Of a DNA stretch of 64,000 bases, positions 38,927 to 48,140 are shown piece by piece; positions within the stretch are counted from its first letter, which is position 1, and the number at the start of each line of letters is the position of its first letter. This DNA comes from Rouxiella aceris (GTDB lineage Bacteria; Pseudomonadota; Gammaproteobacteria; Enterobacterales; Enterobacteriaceae). Location: contig NZ_JAADJU010000001.1 in assembly GCF_012933545.1 (NCBI RefSeq), positions 744,001 to 808,000 on the forward strand, given 5' to 3'. The position numbers and the translations under genes are program-made. The notes under the pieces are model-generated. The model saw only the letters and a program-made list of their open reading frames with translations, had not been told where the DNA came from and did not search any database.

Positions 38927-39780
38927 CAATGGGTTGCTCCTGACAGCAAGGCCCACCAGCCATTGATGGTCGGCGTTTTAGCCAACGCGACAAAATCAAT
39001 GTCCGCACGGATTTTACGCCAGCGCGTCGCCAGCGCCATCATGCGCACCGAGTCCAGACCGTAATCAATCAGATTATCGTCATTATCAAGTTCGTCGCTA
39101 TCTTCATCCAGCAGCGGCAGGATCTGGCTACGCAGTTGCTCTTTGCTGGCGATTCCCGGCAATAAATCTGCCGTCATCACAACGCGCCCACAACGTCCTG
39201 CGGTGTAGCGCAGCGCCATCAGATGCTCTTCGCGAGAAAAATCTGCCAAACCATCGGCCACCATAAAGGGCTGGATATTACGCATAAAGCCGTCGATAGC
39301 GGTGGTCAGGCAGCCAATATGCGCGTACACCCCGCAAATAATCAGCTGGTCACGCCCGGTTTCCTCGAGGATTGCCTGCAAAGGCGAACGGTGGAAGGCG
39401 CTGTAGCGCCACTTGACCAATACCTGGTCGTCTGGCTCCGGTGCCAGCTCGGCGATCACCGCCTGCTGGTCCGGATGTTTATTCAGCCCCGGTCCCCACA
39501 TATCATTGAGCAGCGCCCGATCGGCATCACTTTGGTTGTTGGGTTGCGCGGTATAAAACACCGGGATGCCCTGCTGTTTGCAGTAACGACGCAAACTGGC
39601 GATATTGGCTACCACCTGACGAATTAGCGGACTGTCTTCGCCCCAAAAGTTTAAAAAATACTTCTGCATATCATGAATTAACAACGCCGCGCGCGAGCTA
39701 TCCAACTGCCACTGCACTTTGTTTTCTGGTAATTCTGCTGCCAGCGGCAGCGCATAGGAATCAAGTTTGGGAATGGCCAT
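38926..39780 (-). CDS. entB: Isochorismatase / aryl carrier protein EntB
   Basis: Bifunctional: the N-terminal isochorismatase forms 2,3-dihydro-2,3-dihydroxybenzoate, and the C-terminal aryl carrier domain presents dihydroxybenzoate to EntF. 284 residues. Isochorismatase marks LLIHDMQKYF and CGVYAHIGCLTTA; carrier Ser244 in DYGLDSVRM takes phosphopantetheine from EntD. Three bases separate it from entE. Confidence 0.97.
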   Translation of the reverse strand: MAIPKLDSYALPLAAELPENKVQWQLDSSRAALLIHDMQKYFLNFWGEDSPLIRQVVANIASLRRYCKQQGIPVFYTAQPNNQSDADRALLNDMWGPGLNKHPDQQAVIAELAPEPDDQVLVKWRYSAFHRSPLQAILEETGRDQLIICGVYAHIGCLTTAIDGFMRNIQPFMVADGLADFSREEHLMALRYTAGRCGRVVMTADLLPGIASKEQLRSQILPLLDEDSDELDNDDNLIDYGLDSVRMMALATRWRKIRADIDFVALAKTPTINGWWALLSGATH

Positions 39781-39783
39781 GAT

Positions 39784-41412
39784 TTATTCTCCTGTAACCC
39801 TGGCAGGCGACTGCGCATCAAAGCTCTGGCGCAGGCGCTTTTTATCGATTTTCCCGACCGGCGTCAGGGGTAATTGTTCAACCCGCACAAAGCGGTCGGG
39901 CAGTTTGAATTCCGCCACACCTTGTTCACGGAGATGGCGACGCAGCACAACGGATTTCAGCTCCTGGTGCGACACCACAAAGGCACAGCTCTTCTCGCCC
40001 ATCAGCTCATCAGGCATCGACACCAGCGCCACATTGATCACTTCAGGATGGCGCAACAGCAGATTCTCTATCTCCTCGGCGGCGATCTTCTCTCCCCCAC
40101 GGTTGATCTGATCTTTTTGTCGCCCTTCGACTTTGACGTAGCCGTCGTCGGTAAGGGAAATCAGGTCGCCGGAACAATAGAAGCCGTTGTCATCAAAGGC
40201 TTCGGCATTGTGTGCCGGACTGCGGTAATAACCGCGGAAGGTATAAGGCCCGCGCGTCATCAGGCGACCAATATGACCGGCAGGCAGCGGATTACCCTGC
40301 TCGTCCGCCACCCAGAGTTCGTCATCCGGCGACATCGGACAGCCCTGAGTGGTTAAAATATGCCGAGAATCATCGTCAAGTCGGGTGTAATTCACCAGGC
40401 CTTCCGCCATGCCAAACACCTGTTGTAGCTGGCAGCCTATTTCCGTTTGAATACGCGCAGCGAGGGTTTCACCCAGTTTTGCGCCGCCAACCTGTAACAG
40501 TTGCAGACTGGCAAGCGCCTGGTTACTGCCTTTTTGCTCAATGGCCTGCAGCCACAGGGTGACTGCCGGGGGGACCAGTGCCGTAACATTGATTTGATGT
40601 TTTTCTATTAGTTGAAAACACCCTTGTGCGCTGGGATCAGTGGCAATCACCATCTGCCCACCGGCATAAAACACCCCTAATCCCCCCGGTGAACTCATCG
40701 GATAGTTGTGGGCAATGGGCAAGGCACATAAGTAGCGGGTCTGCTGGTCAAAGCGGCACACTTCGACGCTGCGACGAATACTGTAGTAGTAATCGTTATG
40801 GGTACGCGGGATCAGCTTGGGCGTGCCGGTGCTACCACCGGAAAGCTGGAAAAACGCCACCTGATCGGCCGCCGTCGGCGACGGGGAAAAGGTGGGATGT
40901 TGCTCGGCAATCCACGCCGCCAGCGAACACTCGCTCTGTGCTTCATGCAGCAGCGCCACCTGGCGAAGCGACGGATGTTGATCGCGAAAGGCATCGAGGA
41001 AATCATCGTTGGCAAACAGCGGATGCTGGCGGTCGGCAATCAACAGTGCCGGTTGAATTTGCCCGGCATAGGCTTGCAGCTCATTGCGTTGATGGCTAAA
41101 CAAGGCGTTAACCGGCACCACGCCCAATTTCAGCAAAGCAAAAAACACCACATAAAATTCGTTGCGGTTGCCAAGCTGCACCAGCGCGGTATCGCCGGCC
41201 ACCAGCCCGCGGCGGGCAAGTGCGCCAGCCAGACGGTCGGATTGCTGATTGAGCTGTCGATAGCTCAGGGAGCCTTGCGCATCAATCATCGCCACCGCGT
41301 CATTATTTGCCTGGCGCAATAAAATATCGGTCAGCGGCTTATCGATCCAGTAACCGCGCTCGCGGTAACGCTGGGCAAAGTTGTCCGGCCAGGGGGTAAA
41401 GGCAATGCTCAT
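39784..41412 (-). CDS. entE: 2,3-dihydroxybenzoate-AMP ligase EntE
   Basis: Activates 2,3-dihydroxybenzoate with ATP and loads it on EntB. 542 residues of the adenylating superfamily: [19 protein letters not shown] (A3, about residues 188-206), YCSGDL and the hinge [16 protein letters not shown]. The second of two adjacent ATG codons (41412) aligns with E. coli EntE. Nine bases after entC. Confidence 0.95.
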   Translation of the reverse strand: MSIAFTPWPDNFAQRYRERGYWIDKPLTDILLRQANNDAVAMIDAQGSLSYRQLNQQSDRLAGALARRGLVAGDTALVQLGNRNEFYVVFFALLKLGVVPVNALFSHQRNELQAYAGQIQPALLIADRQHPLFANDDFLDAFRDQHPSLRQVALLHEAQSECSLAAWIAEQHPTFSPSPTAADQVAFFQLSGGSTGTPKLIPRTHNDYYYSIRRSVEVCRFDQQTRYLCALPIAHNYPMSSPGGLGVFYAGGQMVIATDPSAQGCFQLIEKHQINVTALVPPAVTLWLQAIEQKGSNQALASLQLLQVGGAKLGETLAARIQTEIGCQLQQVFGMAEGLVNYTRLDDDSRHILTTQGCPMSPDDELWVADEQGNPLPAGHIGRLMTRGPYTFRGYYRSPAHNAEAFDDNGFYCSGDLISLTDDGYVKVEGRQKDQINRGGEKIAAEEIENLLLRHPEVINVALVSMPDELMGEKSCAFVVSHQELKSVVLRRHLREQGVAEFKLPDRFVRVEQLPLTPVGKIDKKRLRQSFDAQSPARVTGE

Positions 41413-41421
41413 CATATTTTC

Positions 41422-42630
41422 TCAGATCTGATTAAAACCAAAAGCACGCAGCATGGTGTCCAGCTTGACGCCGGTTTCACGCCATTCAGATTCGGGGGAG
41501 GAATCCGGAACAATACCGGCACCGGCAAACAGCCGCACCCGGTCTGCCACAATGGTGCCGCAGCGGATAGTGACCACCCATTCACCGTTACCAGCGTCGT
41601 CGCACCAGCCGACAATGCCGCCAAACAGACCGCGATCGAAAGGCTCCAGCCTGGCAATCAGCTCACGGGCCACGGTCGTTGGCGAGCCGCAAAGCGCAGG
41701 GGTGGGATGGAGTAAGCAGGCGAGGGATAACGCATTCTCCTGTCCATTCAACACTTCACCATCGATGGGGGTCGACAAATGCCAAAGGGTTGGCGTGCTC
41801 AGTAATTCGGGGGAGGTCGGCATATGCAGGTGACGGCAACGCTCAGCCAATACTTGCTGCATGCCCTGGGTAACAATCTGATGCTCATAGCGATCTTTGG
41901 CAGAATCAAGCAAGCGTTGGCTTACCGCACGATCCTGCTGTGGGTTGCTTTCGCGCCGGGCAGAGCCTGCCAGCGGATTGGAATAAAATTGATCACCCTG
42001 TTTGCGCAGTAACAGTTCCGGACTGGCACCGATCAACGCCCCCTGCTCCAGCGGCACATGAAAATGGAAACCGCTCGGGTTTTGCGCCATCATCCGGCCG
42101 ATTAACGCTGAGCTGGCCACCGGGCCATGGGTTTTTATCTCCAGCAGCCGCGACAGCACGACTTTGCTCAGCCGTTTATCCGCCGTCGCCTGCACCGCAT
42201 CGCTGACCATCTGCATAAATTGCTGTTGCCCGGGCAGCTCGGTTTTACTGACAATTTCAGCCAGTTGCCGATCTGGCGTAGCCAGGGTAGCCATCACCGC
42301 TGCTCGCTCAAACCAACGCGTGCGCTGCGGAATAAATAGCGCCGAAGGCTGGCGTTTGTCAAAGGGGATCGCCCCGCATACAACCGGACGCGTAATGCCC
42401 GCAGCCCGCGCCTGGCTAAAGGCCGCAGCGATAGCCTGCTGAAAGCTGCCATCCAGCGCATCACCATCAAAGGCGGGGGCGGTGACTTTCGTCAGACAGC
42501 CTTCAGTGCTCAGACTACGAAAAGGCGAGGTGAAGAAAAAACCCGATCCGGGTGAAAGTTCATCCAGGCCAAGAGGATCAATCTGGCTTTGCGGCCTGCA
42601 TTGCACCAGCCCCTTTGTCACAGTTTCCAT
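41422..42630 (-). CDS. entC: Isochorismate synthase EntC
   Basis: Converts chorismate to isochorismate, first step of enterobactin synthesis. 402 residues from the ATG at 42630, which follows GGGAG; the frame extends 19 codons further up, but that stretch is the Fur-box region and reads as hydrophobic nonsense. MST-family motifs are present: SKVVLSRLLEI, LAGSARR and the C-terminal GIVPDSSPESEW. Iron control through the adjacent Fur box. Confidence 0.95.
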   Translation of the reverse strand: METVTKGLVQCRPQSQIDPLGLDELSPGSGFFFTSPFRSLSTEGCLTKVTAPAFDGDALDGSFQQAIAAAFSQARAAGITRPVVCGAIPFDKRQPSALFIPQRTRWFERAAVMATLATPDRQLAEIVSKTELPGQQQFMQMVSDAVQATADKRLSKVVLSRLLEIKTHGPVASSALIGRMMAQNPSGFHFHVPLEQGALIGASPELLLRKQGDQFYSNPLAGSARRESNPQQDRAVSQRLLDSAKDRYEHQIVTQGMQQVLAERCRHLHMPTSPELLSTPTLWHLSTPIDGEVLNGQENALSLACLLHPTPALCGSPTTVARELIARLEPFDRGLFGGIVGWCDDAGNGEWVVTIRCGTIVADRVRLFAGAGIVPDSSPESEWRETGVKLDTMLRAFGFNQI

Positions 42631-42646
42631 CCGTATACTCCCATTT

Positions 42647-42685
42647 AATATAATGATAATATACATAAGAATTATTATCATTTGC
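42647..42685. promoter_or_regulatory. Fur boxes between entC and fepB
   Basis: Two overlapping AT-rich matches to GATAATGATAATCATTATC (ATAATGATAATATACAT and GAATTATTATCATTTGC) directly upstream of entC and 115 bases before fepB. The position is that of the E. coli entC-fepB bidirectional Fur-controlled promoter. Confidence 0.85.
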
Positions 42686-42799
42686 ATTTAATGTAAATCA
42701 AACTACGTGACGAGGTCAACGCTGTCAATCAGCAATGGTTGCCGGGAATAACGATTTGGTCAGTGGAATATTCACTTTTAAAAAGCAAGGTGTCAGGAA

Positions 42800-43762
42800 A
42801 TGAAGAGCACGTTATTTCGCCTGCTGGCGGGGGTTTTCGCGACATTCGCCCTGTCGATCGGCGCCAGTCAGGCGGCTGAAGGTTGGCCACGAGAGATCGC
42901 CACCTCCCACGGGGTTATCCACTTGTCAGCCCCGCCGCAGCGCATTGTTTCCACCAGCGTCACTGTCACCGGCACACTGCTGGCGATCAATGCCCCGGTG
43001 ATTGCCAGCGGGGCCACCAGCCCTAACAGCCGCATCGCCGACGACCAGGGCTTTTTCCGCCAATGGTCAAGCGTTGCCAAACAGCGCGGGGTGAAACGTC
43101 TGTATATCGGTGAAGCCAACGCCGAAGCAATTGCCGGTGAAGCGCCGGATTTAATTATTATCGCCGCGACCGGCGGTGACTCGGCACTGCGCCTGTACGA
43201 CCAACTGTCTGCCGTTGCGCCGGTGATGGTGGTTAACTATGACGATAAAAGCTGGCAGCAACTGGCTGAACAACTGGGTCAGGCCACCGGCAAAGAAGCG
43301 GATGCCGCACAGACCATTGCCAGCTTTGCGGCTCACCAGCAGACGGTAAAACAAAGCATGCATCTGCCTGCACAACCGGTCTCTGCCCTGGTATATCGCC
43401 CGGACGGCAAAGCCGCCAACTTGTGGACGGCAGCCTCACCGCAGGGGCAAATGTTGCAGCAGTTGGGTTTCACCCTCGCCGTACCGCCGACGCAGCTGGC
43501 CAGCAGCCAGAGCCAGGGCGTGCGTAAAGACATTGTGCAACTGGCCGGGGAAAATATGGCCAGCGGACTCAACGGCAACACGCTGCTGCTGTTTGCCGGC
43601 GACAAAAGCGATGTGCAGCGCCTGCAGAGCAATGTCTTTCTGGCGCACTTGCCTGCGGTAAAAAATCAACAGGTCTACGCGTTGGGTGATGATACCTTTC
43701 GCCTCGATTACTACAGCGCCAGCAATTTGCTGACGCAGTTGGCCAGCCAGTTTAGCGGTTAG
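42800..43762 (+). CDS. fepB: Ferric enterobactin periplasmic binding protein FepB
   Basis: Binds ferric enterobactin after FepA passage and delivers it to FepDGC. 320 residues with a signal peptide cleaved after ASQA (about residue 26); class III solute-binding fold ([18 protein letters not shown] near residue 46, [11 protein letters not shown]). Divergent from entC; its last 11 bases overlap the 3' end of convergent entS. Confidence 0.94.
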   Translation: MKSTLFRLLAGVFATFALSIGASQAAEGWPREIATSHGVIHLSAPPQRIVSTSVTVTGTLLAINAPVIASGATSPNSRIADDQGFFRQWSSVAKQRGVKRLYIGEANAEAIAGEAPDLIIIAATGGDSALRLYDQLSAVAPVMVVNYDDKSWQQLAEQLGQATGKEADAAQTIASFAAHQQTVKQSMHLPAQPVSALVYRPDGKAANLWTAASPQGQMLQQLGFTLAVPPTQLASSQSQGVRKDIVQLAGENMASGLNGNTLLLFAGDKSDVQRLQSNVFLAHLPAVKNQQVYALGDDTFRLDYYSASNLLTQLASQFSG

Positions 43763-45020
43763 GCAGCGAGGTGGCAGGCTCAGAAGCGGTCTCCGACTCG
43801 CTAAAACTGACCTGACGCAAGGCGCGCAACAACATGGCCAGCAGCACCCCAACCACCGCCGCTCCCCAGCCAAAGCTGGCGGCGGTGGTTGCCGGGAGCA
43901 TCATAGTGGTCATCGACCCCAGTAATAAAGCCCCCAGGGCATCACCGGTAACATTCTGCGCCGTCCACAGTCCGTTGATCCTGCCCAGATAGTTATCCGG
44001 CGTCAGACGCTGGATCAATCCATACTGCAATAGCGAGTTGATGGCGCTCAGATAGCCGAACACTATCAGGCAGAGTAACGCCGCGCCAAACCAGGGCAGC
44101 AGGCTGAACACACCGATGGCGACAAACGCCAGGATTGCCGTCACCAGCATCAACCAGCCAGGTCGGGCCACATTGGCCACGCGCCCGCTGGTAAAAGCAC
44201 CGATCGCCGCGCCCAGCGGCACCGCCGCATACATCAGCCCCAGGCTTGAGGCACTCACCTGCCAGACGGCAGACAACGCCGGATAGAGGATGCGCACGGC
44301 GCTGGCCATGGTCAGTAATGCCCCAATCAGTGCCACCATGCCAATTACTTTATTTTTAAACAGAAAAGCAATGCCGCTGACCAGTGAGCGTAACGGATGT
44401 TCTCGCGGCTGAGGGGGCGGGGCCAACTGCGGTAAACGCAGCAGCGGCAACAAGGTCAGCAGGGTGCCCAATGCCGCCAGGGCATAGTTCCAGATCACCC
44501 CGCCGCTGGCAATAATCAGCCCGCCCACCGCCGGGGAAAGAATCGACCCAAAGCGCACCGTCAGCATACTTAACGCCCCCGCCTGCACCAGATTTTCTCT
44601 GCCGACCAACGCCGGGGTGGCCGCCAGCAAGGCGGTAACCCCTACCGCGCCAAAAAAACCGTCCCACACTGATAGCAGGTAAATCACCGTCAATGAAGGG
44701 GCAGGCAACGCCGCATTAAGGCACAGACCAATAAACCCCAGGCCACAGGTAGCACGGGCAAACAGGATCAACCGCCGACGTTCATAACGGTCAGCCATTA
44801 CGCCGCCCAGCAGCAAACCAATAAACATCCCGCTACCGGCCAGGGTCACCGCCAGCCCTACCAACAGGGTTGACCCGGTCAGCGCCTGAATTTGTACCGG
44901 CAAGGCGATAGCCAGCAGACCCAGCGCCAGAATGGAAATAAATCGCGCGCAGAACACCGCACGGAAAGCGGCATGCGTTTTTAGCAAACTAAAATCGAGT
45001 AAAATTGAAGGCTTATGCAA
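43752..45020 (-). CDS. entS: Enterobactin exporter EntS
   Basis: MFS pump that exports enterobactin to the periplasm. 422 residues if translation begins at the TTG at 45020 ([20 protein letters not shown]), which aligns residue for residue with the E. coli start and has GGGG upstream; the ATG frame extension to 45110 runs into the Fur box. Twelve membrane segments; DRYERRRLI and [16 protein letters not shown] match the family. Divergent from fepD. Confidence 0.93.
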   Translation of the reverse strand: MHKPSILLDFSLLKTHAAFRAVFCARFISILALGLLAIALPVQIQALTGSTLLVGLAVTLAGSGMFIGLLLGGVMADRYERRRLILFARATCGLGFIGLCLNAALPAPSLTVIYLLSVWDGFFGAVGVTALLAATPALVGRENLVQAGALSMLTVRFGSILSPAVGGLIIASGGVIWNYALAALGTLLTLLPLLRLPQLAPPPQPREHPLRSLVSGIAFLFKNKVIGMVALIGALLTMASAVRILYPALSAVWQVSASSLGLMYAAVPLGAAIGAFTSGRVANVARPGWLMLVTAILAFVAIGVFSLLPWFGAALLCLIVFGYLSAINSLLQYGLIQRLTPDNYLGRINGLWTAQNVTGDALGALLLGSMTTMMLPATTAASFGWGAAVVGVLLAMLLRALRQVSFSESETASEPATSLPNR

Positions 45021-45108
45021 AACGAAACCCCATAGCCAAAGTGAGAGTAATAACCGCAAGAATACTGCAAGTAAATACACAGTCATGCTACCATATACAA
45101 ACACAAGC

Positions 45109-45133
45109 AATAATGATAATAAATATCATTTAG
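45109..45133. promoter_or_regulatory. Fur box between entS and fepD
   Basis: AATAATGATAATAAATATCATTT is close to the Fur consensus and lies in the divergent entS / fepDGC gap, as in E. coli. Confidence 0.82.
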
Positions 45134-45211
45134 ATTACAGTTTTTCGTTGTTTGCCATGATGTTCGGCGAAGGACTGTGTAGAGCAAAATGGATTTCGGA
45201 TAAAGGCTGCT

Positions 45212-46258
45212 ATGTCCCGGCTTACGCGCAGTGCTGCGCTCACAATGTCATCTCCTCGTCCTTATCTCTCGCGCCAGGCAGGCGGCTTTCTGCTGGCATT
45301 ACTGCTGCTGCTGGTCATGATCGTCCTGAGTCTGTCGCTCGGTGCGCGGTCCATTCCGTGGCACAGTGTGCTACCAGCCTTGCGCGGGCAGTGTTCCAGC
45401 GCTGACTGCGTACTTATTGCCGATGCACGATTGCCCCGCACCCTGCTTGGGTTACTGGCCGGAATGGCACTCGGGCTGTCAGGGGCGCTGATGCAGATCC
45501 TGACGCGCAATCCGCTGGCCGATCCCGGCATTCTCGGCGTTAACGCCGGGGCCGCATTTGCGGTAGTGATCGGTATCGCCTTTTTTGGTGCCAGCGATAT
45601 TGATCACTACCTTGGCTTTGCCTTTAGCGGCGCGTTGTTCGCCACCCTGCTGGTCGCGATGATTGGGACCCTGGGTCGAGGACGCCTTAACCCTATCCGC
45701 CTGACGCTGGCAGGCGTGGCGTTAGGCGCAGTGCTCGAAGGCATGGCTTCCGGTATTTCGCTGCTTAATCCGCAGGTGTTTGATCAATTGCGTTTTTGGC
45801 AGGCTGGCTCACTGGATATTCGCAGTATGGCGGTGATCCGCGCGGTGACGCCGCCAATTATTTTCGCCTGTGTGTTATCGCTGTTGCTTAGTCGTTCCCT
45901 GCATAATCTGACCATGGGCAGCGAACTGGCCACCGCCCTGGGCACGCGTATGGTCTTGACGCAGTTAATGGGACTGCTGGCTATCACCCTGCTGTGCGGC
46001 AGTGCCACCGCAGCGGCAGGTCCCATCGCATTTGTCGGCTTAATGATGCCGCATATTGCCCGCCGGCTGTCCCGTAGCGATCCACGCTGGCTGTTGCCCT
46101 GGACGCTGGTGCTCACCCCCTCTTTGCTGCTGGCCGCCGATTTGCTTGGTCGCATGCTGGTGGTTGGCGAGCTGCGAGTTTCGGTGGTCACTGCCTTTAT
46201 TGGCGCACCGGTGTTGATATTTTTGGTGCGCCGCACACGCGGATTAAGCCGAGGATAA
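45212..46258 (+). CDS. fepD: Ferric enterobactin ABC permease FepD
   Basis: FecCD-type inner membrane permease subunit. 348 residues, about nine to ten hydrophobic helices. Family block ARLPRTLLGLLAGMALGLSGALMQ and RNPLADPGILGVNAGA near residues 72-115; GPIAFVGLMMPH near 270 is the contact with the ATPase FepC. ATG at 45212 chosen by AAAGG upstream; ATG at 45245 is an alternative. Two bases before fepG. Confidence 0.95.
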   Translation: MSRLTRSAALTMSSPRPYLSRQAGGFLLALLLLLVMIVLSLSLGARSIPWHSVLPALRGQCSSADCVLIADARLPRTLLGLLAGMALGLSGALMQILTRNPLADPGILGVNAGAAFAVVIGIAFFGASDIDHYLGFAFSGALFATLLVAMIGTLGRGRLNPIRLTLAGVALGAVLEGMASGISLLNPQVFDQLRFWQAGSLDIRSMAVIRAVTPPIIFACVLSLLLSRSLHNLTMGSELATALGTRMVLTQLMGLLAITLLCGSATAAAGPIAFVGLMMPHIARRLSRSDPRWLLPWTLVLTPSLLLAADLLGRMLVVGELRVSVVTAFIGAPVLIFLVRRTRGLSRG

Positions 46259-46260
46259 GC

Positions 46261-47283
46261 ATGAGTCAGACAACCCTCCCGGCGTCAACACGCCCACGCC
46301 AGCGAAAGATCCGCCCCGGTATGACTGCATTGGCGCTGTTGCTGTGCTGCGCAGCGTTGGCCATTTATGCTCTCGGCAGCGGCACATTATCTCTTGGCCC
46401 TCAGCAGGTAATAGATGCACTGCGTGGCGAAGGCGCAAAGAATCTGGCGGTAATTGTCACCCAGTGGCGTCTGCCGCGCGTGGCAATGGCGTTGATCCTC
46501 GGTGCGGCACTGGGCATCAGCGGCGCAATTTTTCAGTCCCTGCTACGCAATCCCCTTGGCAGTCCTGACGTAATTGGTTTTAACACCGGAGCCTACAGCG
46601 GCGTATTGGTGGTGATTGTGCTGTTTAACGGCAACATCGGCGAGATCACCGCCGGGGCGATGGCGGGCGGCCTGATCAGCGGGCTGCTGGTCTATTGGCT
46701 GGCCTGGCGGCAAGGGGTAGAAACTTTCCGGCTGATTATTGTTGGCATTGCCATTCGCGCCTTGCTGATTGCCGCCAATACCTGGTTAATCATTAATGCC
46801 TCGCTGGAGTCGGCGCTTACTGCCGGGCTATGGAGCGCCGGGTCACTTAACGGCGTCACCTGGCAAAAAAGCCTGCCGGCCATCGCCGTCATTGCCATTG
46901 CCATGGTCGCCGCCCAGGGATTAGCCAAAAGAATGCGTTTGCTGGAAATGGGCGATGACACCGCCTGCGCCCTCGGCGTTCCTGTCGAGCGCTCGCGGTT
47001 ACTGCTGATGCTGACTGCGGTGTCACTGACCGCCATGGCCACCGCCGTCGCCGGTCCGATCTCATTTATTGCGCTGGTAGCACCACAAATTTCGCGGCGG
47101 CTGGGTGCCGGGCAACGGCAATCGCTGCTGCTGACCGCCCTGACCGGTGCCCTGCTGCTGTTAGCCGCCGACGTGATGGCCCAGCGGCTATTCCTTCCCT
47201 ATCAATTACCCGTCGGGGTGCTGACCGTCAGTCTGGGCGGTATCTACCTGATTGGGTTGTTAATTCGAGAGTCTCGACGCTAA
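46261..47283 (+). CDS. fepG: Ferric enterobactin ABC permease FepG
   Basis: Second FecCD-type permease subunit, pairs with FepD. 340 residues. RLPRVAMALILGAALGISGAIFQ, LRNPLGSPDVIGFNTGA and GPISFIALVAPQ correspond to the same conserved blocks as in FepD. Its stop overlaps the fepC start by one base, indicating coupled translation. Confidence 0.95.
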   Translation: MSQTTLPASTRPRQRKIRPGMTALALLLCCAALAIYALGSGTLSLGPQQVIDALRGEGAKNLAVIVTQWRLPRVAMALILGAALGISGAIFQSLLRNPLGSPDVIGFNTGAYSGVLVVIVLFNGNIGEITAGAMAGGLISGLLVYWLAWRQGVETFRLIIVGIAIRALLIAANTWLIINASLESALTAGLWSAGSLNGVTWQKSLPAIAVIAIAMVAAQGLAKRMRLLEMGDDTACALGVPVERSRLLLMLTAVSLTAMATAVAGPISFIALVAPQISRRLGAGQRQSLLLTALTGALLLLAADVMAQRLFLPYQLPVGVLTVSLGGIYLIGLLIRESRR

Positions 47284-48083
47284 TGAGCACTGAATCGCTT
47301 TCCCCATTACGGGCACAGGACCTTACTCTCAGTTATGAAAAGAAGGTGGTCGCCCGCAATTTATCGCTGTCGATCCCGGAAGGGAAACTGACGGTGATTA
47401 TTGGCCCTAATGCCTGTGGCAAATCGACACTATTGCGCACCCTAAGTCGTTTGATGCAACCACAACAAGGCGCCGTCTGGCTGAATGGCAAAATGATCGG
47501 CGAATACGCCACCAAAGAGGTGGCAAGGCAACTGGGATTATTACCGCAAAGCTCCACCGCTCCCGGTGATATTAGCGTTGCCGATCTGGTTGCTCGCGGA
47601 CGTTATCCTCACCAACGGATGTTCCGCCGCTGGCAGAACGAAGATAGCCAGGCGGTCGAGGACGCCATGCGCGCCACCGGCGTTGATCAACTGGCGGACA
47701 GCCTGGTAGATACTTTGTCCGGAGGGCAGCGTCAGCGGGTATGGATCGCCATGGTATTGGCGCAGCAAACCCCTTTGCTGTTGCTGGATGAACCTACCAC
47801 CTGGCTGGATATCGCCCATCAGATTGATTTAATGGAACTGCTGTGTCGTCTTAATCAGCAGCATAAGCGCACGCTGGTGGTGGTGCTGCACGATCTCAAC
47901 CACGCCTGCCGCTATGCCGGTCATCTGATTGCCATGCGCGATGGTAAAATCATCGCCCAGGGCGCACCGGCAGAGATTGTTACCCCGGCGCTGATCGAGC
48001 AGGTGTTTGGCCTGCGCTGCCAGATTATTGATTGCCCGGTTTCCCATACGCCGCTGATCATCCCTCTCGGACATAGTGCCTAA
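47283..48083 (+). CDS. fepC: Ferric enterobactin ABC ATPase FepC
   Basis: ATP-hydrolysing subunit of the FepBDGC importer. 266 residues: Walker A GPNACGKST (about residues 40-48), signature LSGGQRQRVW, Walker B LLLLDEPT followed by WLDIAHQ, and the switch His in VVLHDLNHA. Last gene of fepDGC. Confidence 0.97.
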   Translation: MSTESLSPLRAQDLTLSYEKKVVARNLSLSIPEGKLTVIIGPNACGKSTLLRTLSRLMQPQQGAVWLNGKMIGEYATKEVARQLGLLPQSSTAPGDISVADLVARGRYPHQRMFRRWQNEDSQAVEDAMRATGVDQLADSLVDTLSGGQRQRVWIAMVLAQQTPLLLLDEPTTWLDIAHQIDLMELLCRLNQQHKRTLVVVLHDLNHACRYAGHLIAMRDGKIIAQGAPAEIVTPALIEQVFGLRCQIIDCPVSHTPLIIPLGHSA

Positions 48084-48089
48084 ACAAAA

Positions 48090-48114
48090 GCCGCCCCGCA
48101 TAATGCAGGGCGGC
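48090..48114. terminator. Hairpin between fepC and entF
   Basis: GCCGCCC / GGGCGGC stem with an inner GCA-TAA-TGC. On the minus strand it is followed by TTTTGTTT, so it works best for entF; the plus-strand T run is missing and a fragment of the 131-bp repeat element begins seven bases later. Confidence 0.8.
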
Positions 48115-48120
48115 CCGGAT

Positions 48121-48137
48121 TGCTGACAAAGTCCGTT
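48121..48137 (+). repeat. Fragment of the 131-bp repeat element (end only)
   Basis: TGCTGACAAAGTCCGTT is identical to the terminal stretch of copy B (28508-28524). It lies between the terminator hairpin and the entF stop; the rest of the element is absent. Confidence 0.75.
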
Positions 48138-48140
48138 GAT

